64,000 nucleotides of DNA from Mixta intestinalis (GTDB lineage: Bacteria > Pseudomonadota > Gammaproteobacteria > Enterobacterales > Enterobacteriaceae), in contig NZ_CP028271.1 in the NCBI RefSeq assembly GCF_009914055.1, positions 4,216,001-4,280,000 on the forward strand, written 5' to 3'. This document shows, piece by piece, positions 38,110 through 46,454 of the stretch. The notes below the pieces were generated by a model that made no database searches, was not told the DNA's origin, and saw only the letters and a list, made by a program, of their open reading frames with translations. Both the position numbers and the translations under genes were made by a program. How positions within the stretch are numbered: the stretch's first letter is position 1; each line of letters starts with the position of its first letter.

Positions 38110-38229
38110 TGCCTGGCGGCAAGAGCGCGGTGGTCCCACCTGACCCCATGCCGAACTCAGAAGTGAAACGCCGTAGCGCCGATGGTAGTGTGGGGCTTCC
38201 CCATGCGAGAGTAGGGAACTGCCAGGCAT
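38110..38229 (+). rRNA. rrf: 5S ribosomal RNA, second copy
   Basis: The 120-base gene starts TGCCTGGCGGCAAGAGCGCG and matches the first copy except at positions 12 and 65. The eight bases before each copy (AAGAATTT context) are also shared, which suggests that the tRNA-Thr/5S unit arose by duplication. Confidence 0.97.
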
Positions 38230-38242
38230 CAAACAAACGACG

Positions 38243-38269
38243 AAGCCTCAGCGAAAGCTGAGGCTTTTT
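38243..38269 (+). terminator. rRNA operon terminator
   Basis: The stem AAGCCTCAGC / GCTGAGGCTT with a GAAA tetraloop and a T-run closes the operon. The convergent yhdZ gene ends 73 bases further on. Confidence 0.93.
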
Positions 38270-38342
38270 CGTTTCTGTCGTATCGGCTTTACTACAGCAG
38301 ACGGTAATGAAACGCCCCGGCGTTTGCCAGGGCTGCGCCCAG

Positions 38343-39098
38343 CTAATGTATAACCTGCGACAGAAATTTGCGCGTTCTTTCTGAGCGAGGATGGGCAAAA
38401 AACTCTTGCGGCGGTGCCTGTTCAACGATCTCCCCGCTATCCATAAAAATTACGCGATCGGCAACGGTGCGGGCAAATCCCATTTCGTGAGTAACGCAAA
38501 GCATCGTCATGCCATCCTCTGCCAGTCCTATCATGGTATCCAGCACTTCCTTAACCATTTCAGGATCGAGCGCAGACGTCGGCTCATCAAACAGCATGAT
38601 TTTCGGCTTCATGCAGAGCGAACGTGCAATCGCTACGCGCTGTTGTTGACCACCGGAAAGTTGTCCTGGAAACTTATGCGCATGCTCAGCGATCCGCACC
38701 CGTTGCAGATAATGCATAGCGAGCTCTTCCGCTTCTTTTCTGGCGATTTTGCGTACCCAGAGCGGTGCCAGCGTACAGTTTTGTAAAACGGTCAGATGAG
38801 GAAACAGGTTAAAGTGTTGAAATACCATCCCTACTTCCGTGCGTACTTTCTCTATATTGCGTAAGTCCTCATTCAGATGAATGCCGTCCACGACGATGCG
38901 CCCTTGCTGATGCTCTTCCAGATGATTAATACAGCGTATCGTGGTTGATTTTCCTGAACCGGACGGCCCGCATAATACAATACGTTCTCGTGGTTTAACC
39001 GTTAGATTAATATTCTTCAGCACGTGAAACTGACCGTACCATTTATTCACGTTTTCGAGCGTGATCATCGCTTCAGTGGAGTGCGTTACGGATGGCAT
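38343..39098 (-). CDS. yhdZ: Amino acid ABC transporter ATP-binding protein
   Basis: YhdZ is the ATPase of a polar amino acid importer related to the broad-specificity Aap system. The 251-residue product has Walker A GPSGSGKST, the Q-loop region FQHFNLF, signature LSGGQQQR, Walker B IMLFDEP and the H-loop VTHEMG. It is the last gene of yhdWXYZ, 10 bases after yhdY. The substrate is inferred only from the family. Confidence 0.95.
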   Translation of the reverse strand: MPSVTHSTEAMITLENVNKWYGQFHVLKNINLTVKPRERIVLCGPSGSGKSTTIRCINHLEEHQQGRIVVDGIHLNEDLRNIEKVRTEVGMVFQHFNLFPHLTVLQNCTLAPLWVRKIARKEAEELAMHYLQRVRIAEHAHKFPGQLSGGQQQRVAIARSLCMKPKIMLFDEPTSALDPEMVKEVLDTMIGLAEDGMTMLCVTHEMGFARTVADRVIFMDSGEIVEQAPPQEFFAHPRSERTRKFLSQVIH

Positions 39099-39108
39099 GA
39101 TGTGATCC

Positions 39109-40212
39109 TTAATAAGGTTTACGCCCGGTGTGAAAACGTTTTTCCAGATGCTGGCTGTAGCGCGACATGCTGAAACAGAAGATCCAGTAGATCAGCGCGG
39201 CGAATACATAGCCTTCCGTGGACATCCCCAGCCATTCAGGATCGACGGTAGCCTGCTGTACGCTACTAAAAAGATCGAACAGGCCGATAATGATGACCAG
39301 ACTGGTATCTTTAAACAGCGCAATAATGGTATTGACCAGTCCGGGAATGGTGAGCTTTAGCGCCTGCGGCAAGATCACCAGCAGCTGCGTTTTCCAGTAG
39401 CCTAACGCCAGCGATTCTGCTGCTTCAGTTTGTCCTTTTGGCAGCGCCTGTAGTCCGCCCCTGACCACTTCAGCAACATAAGCGGACTGGAACAGAATAA
39501 TGCCGACCAGCGCCCTTACCAGCTTATCGATGGAAGTCCCTTCCGCCATAAAGAGCGGCAGCATAACCGATGACATAAATAAAACGGTAATCAGCGGTAC
39601 GCCACGCCAGAACTCAATAAAGATTGTTGAGAGCGTTCTGACTATCGGCATCGATGAGCGTCGGCCCAATGCCAGCAGAATACCCAACGGCAATGCGCCA
39701 GCGATGCCCACCGCGGCGATAATCAGCGTCAGCGTTAAGCCACCCCACTGGCGTGTTTCGACGCGCTCCAGCCCAAACAGCCCACCATAAAGCATCAGCC
39801 AGACAAATAGCGGATAGATAACGGCCCAGGCGGCGATGTAGCGACCGCGCCGGGGAAGGAGGCGAATAAACATCGGAATCAGTGAAAGCACGCCGATCGC
39901 CAGCGTCAGGTTAATGCGCCAGCGCAGTTCATGAGGATAGAGTCCATACATAAACTGGCCAAAGCGTGCATGGATAAACACCCAACAGGCACCATCTTTG
40001 GTGCAGTCAGCCCGGCTGTCGCCCACCCAGTTAGCCTGCAAAAGCAGCCAGTTCAGTGCAGGCGGTATAATCTGCCAGAATAGCCACAAACACAGCAAAG
40101 TCAGGATTGAGTTAAACCAGCTGGAAAAGAGATTCTTACGCATCCATTGGACAGCGCGCATTAGTACGTTCGTCGGTACCGGAGGGAGATGATCAGTCGT
40201 GACTGTTGTCAT
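39109..40212 (-). CDS. yhdY: Amino acid ABC transporter permease
   Basis: YhdY is an inner-membrane permease of the HisM/AapM type. The 367-residue product has an extended N terminus with two or three extra hydrophobic segments before the core. It also has the EAA loop EVVRGGLQALPKGQTEAAESLGL that contacts the ATPase. It follows yhdX by 12 bases. Confidence 0.94.
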   Translation of the reverse strand: MTTVTTDHLPPVPTNVLMRAVQWMRKNLFSSWFNSILTLLCLWLFWQIIPPALNWLLLQANWVGDSRADCTKDGACWVFIHARFGQFMYGLYPHELRWRINLTLAIGVLSLIPMFIRLLPRRGRYIAAWAVIYPLFVWLMLYGGLFGLERVETRQWGGLTLTLIIAAVGIAGALPLGILLALGRRSSMPIVRTLSTIFIEFWRGVPLITVLFMSSVMLPLFMAEGTSIDKLVRALVGIILFQSAYVAEVVRGGLQALPKGQTEAAESLALGYWKTQLLVILPQALKLTIPGLVNTIIALFKDTSLVIIIGLFDLFSSVQQATVDPEWLGMSTEGYVFAALIYWIFCFSMSRYSQHLEKRFHTGRKPY

Positions 40213-40224
40213 AGTGCGTACCTT

Positions 40225-41403
40225 TTAATGCTCAACCAGCGCGATTTTGCGGTTGTAGATATTCATCAGCAGAGAAATCAGCAAACTGATAGTCAGGTAA
40301 ACCGCCATAGTGATCGCGATGGTTTCAATTGCCTGGCCGGTTTGATTCAGCACCGTTCCGGCAAACAGCGACACCATATCGGGATAGCCAATGGCGGCGG
40401 CCAGAGAAGAGTTTTTAACAATATTCAGGTACTGGCTGGTTAACGGCGGAATAATGACCCGCATCGCCTGCGGGATAATCACCTGCCGTAGCGTTACCGG
40501 GTTTGGCAGGCCGAGCGACATTGCTGCCTCATGCTGGCCGTGCGGTACCGACTGGATGCCGGAGCGAATGACCTCGGCAATAAACGAAGAGGTATAGATA
40601 GAGAGCGCCAGCGTCAGCGCTGCCAGCTCAGGGATTAACGCAAAGCCGCCACGAAAATTAAAGCCGCGCAGGGCAGGCACGTCCCAGTGTATCGCCGCAC
40701 CAAACAACAGGTATGATATTCCGGGAAACACTATCAGCATCGCCAGCGCCGCGGGCCAGGTGCGGCGTAGCCGTCCGGTTTTTAGCTGATAGCGTCGGTG
40801 ATAACGAAACAGCGCCGCTGAAAGGATGAATGCCAGCAGTAGCGCGATAATAAAAGGGACGGTTCCCGCGCTGTATTCCGGCCAGGGAATATAGAGTCCA
40901 CGATTACTGATAAATGCCAGATCGAACGCGCTGATGGCCTGGCGCGGGCCGGGCAGGTTACGCAGGACGGCGAAATACCAAAAAAAGATTTGCAGCAGCG
41001 GCGGAATATTACGGAAGATCTCAATGTAGATAGTGGAGAGTTTACGCAGCAGCCAGTTATCAGAGAGCCTCGCCAGGCCGATAAAAAAGCCAAGCACCGA
41101 AGCGAATAAAATACAGAGGGCGGAAACCAGCAGCGTATTGGTTAATCCGACCAGGAAAACGCGGGCATAGGTATCACCTTCCGAATAATCGATAAGATGC
41201 TGCACAATGCCAAAGCCAGCGTTGCGTTCTAAAAAGCCGAAGCCGGAGGTTATGCCGCGGTTTGCCAGATTGGCTACGCTATTATGGATAAGGTAACCCA
41301 CTGCAGCTAAAACGGTAATGATCGCCAGGATCTGATAAAGCCAGGCGCGAACCGCCGGATTTGAGAATGAAAAATCCCTTTTCATGCCTGAACGTTGCAG
41401 CAT
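40225..41403 (-). CDS. yhdX: Amino acid ABC transporter permease
   Basis: YhdX is the HisQ/AapQ-type partner permease. The start is set at ATG 41403 (MLQRSGMKRDFSFSNPAVRA), behind TTGAGG, giving 392 residues near the 393 of E. coli. A TTG four codons earlier overlaps that binding site and is less likely. The EAA loop EVIRSGIQSVPHGQHEAAMSLGL is intact, with about eight hydrophobic segments. Confidence 0.93.
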   Translation of the reverse strand: MLQRSGMKRDFSFSNPAVRAWLYQILAIITVLAAVGYLIHNSVANLANRGITSGFGFLERNAGFGIVQHLIDYSEGDTYARVFLVGLTNTLLVSALCILFASVLGFFIGLARLSDNWLLRKLSTIYIEIFRNIPPLLQIFFWYFAVLRNLPGPRQAISAFDLAFISNRGLYIPWPEYSAGTVPFIIALLLAFILSAALFRYHRRYQLKTGRLRRTWPAALAMLIVFPGISYLLFGAAIHWDVPALRGFNFRGGFALIPELAALTLALSIYTSSFIAEVIRSGIQSVPHGQHEAAMSLGLPNPVTLRQVIIPQAMRVIIPPLTSQYLNIVKNSSLAAAIGYPDMVSLFAGTVLNQTGQAIETIAITMAVYLTISLLISLLMNIYNRKIALVEH

Positions 41404-41468
41404 GATAAACCTCAATAACGAGAATACCGGCGTGGGCGCCGCAATGACGCCCGGTTTAATAATGGAAG

Positions 41469-42494
41469 TTAGCGCACGGGCGGCGCGTACTGAATTCCGC
41501 CATCTTTCCAGAGCGCATTCTGACCACGGGCAATTTTCAGCGGGCTGTCTTTACCAACGTTGCGATCGAAACTCTCCTGGTAATTGCCGACCTGCTTGAT
41601 AATGTTGTAGGCCCACTTGTTATCTAACTTCAAATCCTTGCCAAAATCGCCTTCGCTACCCAGCAGATGCGCCATATCAGGCGTAGTAGGTTTAGCGGCC
41701 ATTTGATCTACGTTTTTAGCGCTGATACCCATCTCTTCAGCATTCAGCATGGCGTAAAAAGACCACTTCACGATGGTAAACCACTCATCGTCGCCGCGGC
41801 GTACCAGCGGGCCCAGCGGCTCTTTTGAGATCACTTCCGGCAGGACAATAAATTCATCCGGTTTGCCTAGTTTGATCCGCAGCGCATAAAGCTGCGACTG
41901 GTCAGAGGCAAGAGTATCGCAGCGCCCGCTGTCGAGCGCCTTGGCCGATTCGTCCGAGCGATCGAAAGTAACCGGGGTGTACTGCATCTTGTTGGCTTTG
42001 AAATAGTCAGCCACGTTCAGTTCAGTATCAGTGCCGGCCTGGATACAGACGGTTGCGCCGTCCAGTTCTTTGGCACTCCTCAGGCCCGCTTTGTTGTGGG
42101 TCAGAAAACCGATGCCGTCATAGTAGTTCACGCCAGCAAACAGGAAGCCCATGCCGCCATCACGTGATGAAGTCCAGGTGGTATTGCGCGACAAAATGTC
42201 CACTTCGCCAGACTGTAAGGCGGTAAAGCGCTCTTTAGCCGTCAGTGGCGTATATTTAACCTTAGTGGCATCGCCAAATATCGCGGCAGCGGTAGCCCGG
42301 CAGATATCCACATCCAGGCCGGTAAATTTTCCGCTAGCGTCAGCGTAGGAAAAACCCGGCAGACCATCGCTGATCCCGCACTGCACAAACCCTTTCTTCT
42401 TAATTGCGTCAAGCGTTGTCCCGGCGTGAGCCTGATTCGCCACAGCGAACAGCGACGCGGCGGTGACCAAAGCGGAAAGCATTTTCTTATTCAT
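41469..42494 (-). CDS. yhdW: Amino acid ABC transporter periplasmic binding protein
   Basis: YhdW is a family 3 solute-binding protein delivering amino acids to YhdXYZ. The 341-residue product begins with a Sec signal peptide (MNKKMLSALVTAASLFAVAN, cut after AHA). The SBP signature GFSYADASGKFTGLDVDICR follows. In E. coli K-12 the equivalent gene is considered a pseudogene; this copy is intact. It is first in the operon, behind a sigma-54 promoter. Confidence 0.94.
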   Translation of the reverse strand: MNKKMLSALVTAASLFAVANQAHAGTTLDAIKKKGFVQCGISDGLPGFSYADASGKFTGLDVDICRATAAAIFGDATKVKYTPLTAKERFTALQSGEVDILSRNTTWTSSRDGGMGFLFAGVNYYDGIGFLTHNKAGLRSAKELDGATVCIQAGTDTELNVADYFKANKMQYTPVTFDRSDESAKALDSGRCDTLASDQSQLYALRIKLGKPDEFIVLPEVISKEPLGPLVRRGDDEWFTIVKWSFYAMLNAEEMGISAKNVDQMAAKPTTPDMAHLLGSEGDFGKDLKLDNKWAYNIIKQVGNYQESFDRNVGKDSPLKIARGQNALWKDGGIQYAPPVR

Positions 42495-42585
42495 ACATTA
42501 TCCTGTGTGGCATGGGCGTTATTGTTGTTGTGACGAGCGCGGAAATGCGCTTTTCCTGTCTGCGGCGGTCAGCCATCCACTACTC

Positions 42586-42601
42586 TGCAAAGAAGGTGCC
42601 A
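42586..42601 (-). promoter_or_regulatory. Sigma-54 promoter of yhdWXYZ
   Basis: On the minus strand TGGCAC, five bases and TTGCA match the -24/-12 consensus with exactly ten bases between GG and GC. The start point would fall near 42575, about 80 bases before the yhdW ATG. This fits nitrogen control of amino acid uptake. Confidence 0.85.
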
Positions 42602-42674
42602 GAGTGATAGATTCCTGAATTCGGGGAAGAGAGTGGTGATAACTCAGCGTAACTGGATGGTCAGGTTACTATCG

Positions 42675-42691
42675 CGCACCAGTATGATGCA
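42675..42691 (-). promoter_or_regulatory. Candidate NtrC enhancer site
   Basis: CGCACCAGTATGATGCA matches the NtrC consensus TGCACCA-N3-TGGTGCA at 12 of 14 defined positions. It sits about 100-116 bases upstream of the predicted sigma-54 start, a typical enhancer distance. No second good site was found in the gap. Confidence 0.7.
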
Positions 42692-42786
42692 GCGTAAGTC
42701 GATGCGATCACAAAGTGTGCAATGAGATCTTTTCCGTTTCGACAATGTGAGCTGGCGCGCGTTAATGCAGATTGCACCGGTGGGAT

Positions 42787-42823
42787 AAAAAAAAGCCCGT
42801 CAGTCTGGCAACGGACGGGCTAT
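42787..42823 (-). terminator. Terminator of the acyltransferase gene
   Basis: On the minus strand the stem AGCCCGTC / GACGGGCT is followed by eight T. It lies 15 bases after the stop of the acyltransferase gene and upstream of the yhdW control region. Confidence 0.9.
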
Positions 42824-42837
42824 AAGGATGAGATAGC

Positions 42838-43758
42838 TTAATAAAGAGAGGCGGTGCCAGTCGGGCGTGTCTTAAACCGGCGGTGCAGCCATAAATACTG
42901 GCTGGGCGCACGCAGGATTTCCCGCTCGATAATTTTATTCATATAGGCGGCGGCAGCCTGTTCATCATCCAGCGGATAATCTTCCAGCTGTGGCTGAATC
43001 ACCAGTTCATAGCCCTGACCGCGTTCTTTACGAATCAGCACTACGGTAATCATTGCCGGACGTGCCAGGCGAGCAAGCATAAAAGTACCGCTGGTGGTCG
43101 CTGCCTGAGGCACCGCAAATAGCGGAGCGAACACGCTACCTTTCGGACCGTAATCCTGATCGGGAGCAAACCAGACCGCTTCGCCCTGTTTCAGGGCTTT
43201 CACCATGCCGCGCAGATCGCGACGATCTATCATCGCTTTATTCGAGCGGGTGCGACCTTTGGTTTGTACCCACTCCATTAGTTTACTGTTATGGGGACGA
43301 TACATTGCCATCATTGGCTGACATAGCCCCATCGTGCGCCCGCCCAGCTCCAGCGACATAAAATGTACGCCAATGATCAGCGCGCCACGTTTGTTCTGCT
43401 GCGCCGCCTGCAGGTTATGCAGGCCATTAACGGTAAACCAGCGTTTAACCCGGCTATCTGGCCAGAACCATGCCATGCCGGTTTCCATCAGGCCCATGCC
43501 TAATGATTCGAAGTTATGCACGATACGCTGATCCAGTTCGTAAGGGCTGAGGTCCGGAAAGCAGAGTTCAAGGTTACGGCGCGTAATGCGTACTCGCCGT
43601 GGAAGAAAACGCATTGAGGTGCGCCCCATCCAGACGCCAAGTCGTTCAATCATTGGAAAGGGAAGTTGTACCAGCAGGAACAGAACGATAAGACCAAACC
43701 AATTCAACCAATAGCGAGGATGTAGCAGATCAAAACTAAATTGTGGCGACGATTTCAT
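42838..43758 (-). CDS. Lipid A biosynthesis acyltransferase (LpxL/LpxP type)
   Basis: This inner-membrane enzyme family transfers a secondary acyl chain (lauroyl for LpxL, palmitoleoyl for LpxP) to Kdo2-lipid IVA. The 306-residue product, same length as LpxL and LpxP, has an N-terminal membrane anchor (WFGLIVLFLLVQLPFP). It also has the catalytic HX4E motif in HFMSLEL and the conserved APDQDYGPKGSVF segment. The start at ATG 43758 fits the family better than a GTG three codons up. Which acyl chain is used cannot be told from sequence alone. It stands alone, with its own terminator, between yhdW and fis. Confidence 0.88.
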   Translation of the reverse strand: MKSSPQFSFDLLHPRYWLNWFGLIVLFLLVQLPFPMIERLGVWMGRTSMRFLPRRVRITRRNLELCFPDLSPYELDQRIVHNFESLGMGLMETGMAWFWPDSRVKRWFTVNGLHNLQAAQQNKRGALIIGVHFMSLELGGRTMGLCQPMMAMYRPHNSKLMEWVQTKGRTRSNKAMIDRRDLRGMVKALKQGEAVWFAPDQDYGPKGSVFAPLFAVPQAATTSGTFMLARLARPAMITVVLIRKERGQGYELVIQPQLEDYPLDDEQAAAAYMNKIIEREILRAPSQYLWLHRRFKTRPTGTASLY

Positions 43759-43916
43759 GACTCTCACTTATGCAATAAAAAAGGTTGTAACGCATAATGA
43801 TGTCAATCGGATTTCAATCAATCGCGGTACAGATACTCAGACAGCGGTAGGATGGAGAAGTTAGGCAGGTAAACCTAAATTTACAAAAAGTCGACAAAAA
43901 ATAAGATCCAGGCAAT

Positions 43917-43949
43917 AAAAAAGGCGCATCCCGAAGGAGCGCCTTTTTT
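43917..43949 (-). terminator. fis terminator (bidirectional shape)
   Basis: GGCGC / GCGCC with an 11-base loop is flanked by six A on one side and six T on the other. It lies 14 bases after the fis stop. Upstream of it (43759-43916) no gene is seen; the acyltransferase promoter must lie there. Confidence 0.88.
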
Positions 43950-43962
43950 ACGGCGGTGAGGA

Positions 43963-44259
43963 TTAGTTCATACCGTATTTTTTCAGTTTCTTACGCAGCG
44001 TACCGCGGTTGATGCCCATCATCAGGGCTGCACGGGTCTGGTTGCCACGGGTATATTGCATCACCATGTCCAACAGAGGCTGCTCTACTTCAGCCAGTAC
44101 CAGCTCATACAGGTCATTCACATCCTGACCATTCAGTTGAGCAAAATAGTTCTTCAGTGCCTGTTTTACCGAATCACGCAGCGGCTTTTGCGTTACCTGA
44201 TCCTGTGAGTTAACGGTAGAAACGGTCAGTACGTCAGAATTTACGCGTTGTTCGAACAT
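43963..44259 (-). CDS. fis: DNA-binding protein Fis
   Basis: Fis is a nucleoid-associated dimer that bends DNA, activates rRNA P1 promoters and aids site-specific recombination. The 98-residue product has the E. coli length, with the C-terminal helix-turn-helix [20 protein letters not shown]. It follows dusB by 24 bases and is expressed from the promoter before dusB. The rRNA operon in this window is a probable target. Confidence 0.99.
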
Positions 44260-44283
44260 AGTTCTGTCAGCTCTTTATTTCGT

Positions 44284-45249
44284 TTACGCAAGTTTTTCGA
44301 AGTATGCCTCCAACGCCTCCAGCTGTTCGCTGGCATCCTCTATGGCGTTGAATGTGCGCCGAAACTGGTCGTTCGGGGCGTGCTCCTGGAGATACCAGGA
44401 GACGTGTTTTCGTGCAATACGGTATCCCTTGCCGTGACCGTAAAAGTCGTGCAGTTCCCGTATGTGCTCGATGAGCAAGCGCTTCACTTCTGCCAGTGGC
44501 ATGGGTGGGAGCAACTCCCCAGTGTCCAGATAATGCTGGATTTCCCGGAAGATCCACGGTCTTCCCTGAGCGGCGCGGCCTATCATCAGGGCATCAGCCC
44601 CCGTATAGTCGAGCACCGCTCTGGCCTTGTGCGGGTCAGTAATGTCTCCGTTCGCGATAACCGGAATGGAAACGTTCTGCTTAACTGTCCGAATGCTGTC
44701 GTATTCAGCATTGCCGTTGAACAAACAGGCGCGGGTACGTCCATGAATGGTCAGGGCCTGGATACCACAACGTTCAGCCAATTGGGCAATTTCAGTGCAA
44801 TTACGGTTTTCTCTGTCCCAGCCGGTACGTATCTTTAAGGTCACCGGTACGTCTACGGCATTTACCACCGCGGTAAGAATACTTTTCACCACGTCGGGAT
44901 ACTGCAGTAAGGCAGAGCCGGCCATCTTACGATTTACCTTTTTTGCCGGGCAGCCCATATTGATATCAATAACCTGTGCGCCGGATGCCACATTAATCCG
45001 CGCCGCTTCGGCCATATCATCAGGATCGCAACCGGCAATTTGCACGGTGCGAATTCCGGGCTCGTCACTGTGTACCATACGCAAACGAGATTTATCGCTG
45101 GCCCAAACCTCTGGGTTCGACGACATCATCTCAGAAACGGTCATACCGGCTCCCATCTGATAGCAGAGCGTCCTGAAAGGCTTATCGGTAATACCGGCCA
45201 TCGGAGCGGCTATCAATTGGTTACGGAGCTGGTGTTGTCCAATGCGCAT
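44284..45249 (-). CDS. dusB: tRNA-dihydrouridine synthase B
   Basis: DusB is a flavoenzyme that reduces uridine 17 in the tRNA D-loop to dihydrouridine. The start is set at ATG 45249 (MRIGQHQLRNQLIAAPMAGI), giving 321 residues as in E. coli. The upstream in-frame extension contains the promoter. The TIM-barrel motifs NMGCPAKKVNRK with the catalytic Cys, TLKIRTGW and IANGDI are present. It is the first gene of dusB-fis. Confidence 0.97.
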   Translation of the reverse strand: MRIGQHQLRNQLIAAPMAGITDKPFRTLCYQMGAGMTVSEMMSSNPEVWASDKSRLRMVHSDEPGIRTVQIAGCDPDDMAEAARINVASGAQVIDINMGCPAKKVNRKMAGSALLQYPDVVKSILTAVVNAVDVPVTLKIRTGWDRENRNCTEIAQLAERCGIQALTIHGRTRACLFNGNAEYDSIRTVKQNVSIPVIANGDITDPHKARAVLDYTGADALMIGRAAQGRPWIFREIQHYLDTGELLPPMPLAEVKRLLIEHIRELHDFYGHGKGYRIARKHVSWYLQEHAPNDQFRRTFNAIEDASEQLEALEAYFEKLA

Positions 45250-45286
45250 GAAAAAGAAGTGACCATATCTACTCGCAAGGCGGCGT

Positions 45287-45315
45287 ATATTACGCATTTT
45301 TTAGCGAAGATGAAA
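45287..45315 (-). promoter_or_regulatory. dusB-fis promoter
   Basis: On the minus strand TTTCAT, a 17-bp spacer and TAATAT are followed by a GC-rich ACGCCGCC start region, as in the growth-rate controlled E. coli fis promoter. The upstream 225 bases (to the cah stop at 45542) contain A/T-rich tracts and TGTGA half sites, but I could not fix individual Fis or CRP sites. Confidence 0.8.
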
Positions 45316-45467
45316 GGCCAAACTTTGAACAATCAGCGGGGAAAAATCATGGAAATGTAGGCTACTGTTCGTTCAATAAAAACTTTTCTTTTAAAAACAG
45401 GCAATTATAAATATAAGCTGAAATTGTGAGCAAAGATTTTTCTTAAATTGTGATCGCCTCCGCACTC

Positions 45468-45496
45468 TAAAAGGCGGTTTCAGACGCGTAAAACCG
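45468..45496 (-). terminator. Weak terminator-like hairpin after cah
   Basis: On the minus strand CGGTTT and AAACCG pair around a ten-base loop, followed by CCTTTT. It lies 46 bases after the carbonic anhydrase stop. Confidence 0.4.
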
Positions 45497-45541
45497 AACT
45501 TTCAGAAGGAATCACGCGTCTGGGCAGGTAAGAAACTGCCG

Positions 45542-46276
45542 TTAGTGAACGATTTGACGACCGTGCAGCGGCTGCAACGGACGGTTGTTGGAGTGACGCA
45601 GCGCCTCAGTAAAGCGTTTCAGCTGTGCTTCGGAGGCTTCAACAGGCTGCTTCATTACCAGCCAGATAACGCCTTCGCTACAGGGCGGCGTGGTAAGTGA
45701 GCCGCTGAAACGGTAATAGTGCTTATCCTGTGGGAAAAGCGACTCCAGAGCGAACTTCTGGTTTAACGGCACTTCCTGGTTTTCCTGCTCAGGCAGCACA
45801 TTCAGAATGGTTTCCAGCGCGGTATTAGCTTTACCCGGCGTCATCATCACTGCAATTACCGCCAGCTCATCTTCGCTGTTGGCGTGCACGAAGTGGATTT
45901 CAAGCGGAAAGCTTTGTCCGTTGATATGGTTTTCGCTGGGGGCATGGAAATGGAACTGCTTTAAGACCCAGCGTTGCTCATCCAGTTTGAAATCATCTTC
46001 ATCCTCAACGGCAATCTGAACCGTGTGACCATTGTTGATGATGGTTTTGGCATGGGTGGAAAAGTTGAGATCTAACGGCGGCAGATTGCCAGCTACCGGG
46101 TTTCTGATATCTATCGGCGACTGATACTTGCCTGCGTTACAGGTTTGCCACTGTTCATTGAGTTTGCCCCAGTTTTCTGGCGAGGTCTGGCCTTCATATG
46201 ACCAGTGAGGAGCCGCAGCTGCTGACGTTGTCCATGCCAGCAGCAAGCCCAGTAGTGCGGTTGATTTATTTCGCAT
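45542..46276 (-). CDS. cah: Periplasmic alpha-class carbonic anhydrase
   Basis: The enzyme interconverts CO2 and bicarbonate, here in the periplasm. The 244-residue product has a signal peptide ending in TTSAAAA and the alpha-class zinc site: two His in QFHFHAPSE and the third in LEIHFVH. The motif SLTTPPCSEGVIWLV follows. The length fits secreted bacterial alpha enzymes. It lies between dusB and prmA, where E. coli has no such gene, and it is unrelated in fold to the gamma-class YrdA in this window. Confidence 0.95.
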   Translation of the reverse strand: MRNKSTALLGLLLAWTTSAAAAPHWSYEGQTSPENWGKLNEQWQTCNAGKYQSPIDIRNPVAGNLPPLDLNFSTHAKTIINNGHTVQIAVEDEDDFKLDEQRWVLKQFHFHAPSENHINGQSFPLEIHFVHANSEDELAVIAVMMTPGKANTALETILNVLPEQENQEVPLNQKFALESLFPQDKHYYRFSGSLTTPPCSEGVIWLVMKQPVEASEAQLKRFTEALRHSNNRPLQPLHGRQIVH

Positions 46277-46454
46277 CCTGATATTCCTTATTTGGATTAA
46301 TACGGGCGTCTTGTGCGCCTTGGTGATTAAAGCGATATCGCCTTAATTCTTAGGGATAGTACAAAAAATAATCGTCCCTGAATTAATAGAAAAGCGGAAA
46401 AGGGAAATGGCGCGCTACGATAGTGGCTTGCAGCGCGCTCAATGATGGAGAACG

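Noticed and set aside
45400..45470. CRP or Fis sites upstream of the dusB-fis promoter (TGTGA half sites).
   Set aside because: Only half sites can be seen and the other halves are poor. They are not strong enough to list as features.
46410..46438. GCGCGCT / AGCGCGC hairpin after prmA as a terminator.
   Set aside because: The loop is 15 bases and no T-run follows directly on the transcribed strand, so it is mentioned only with prmA.
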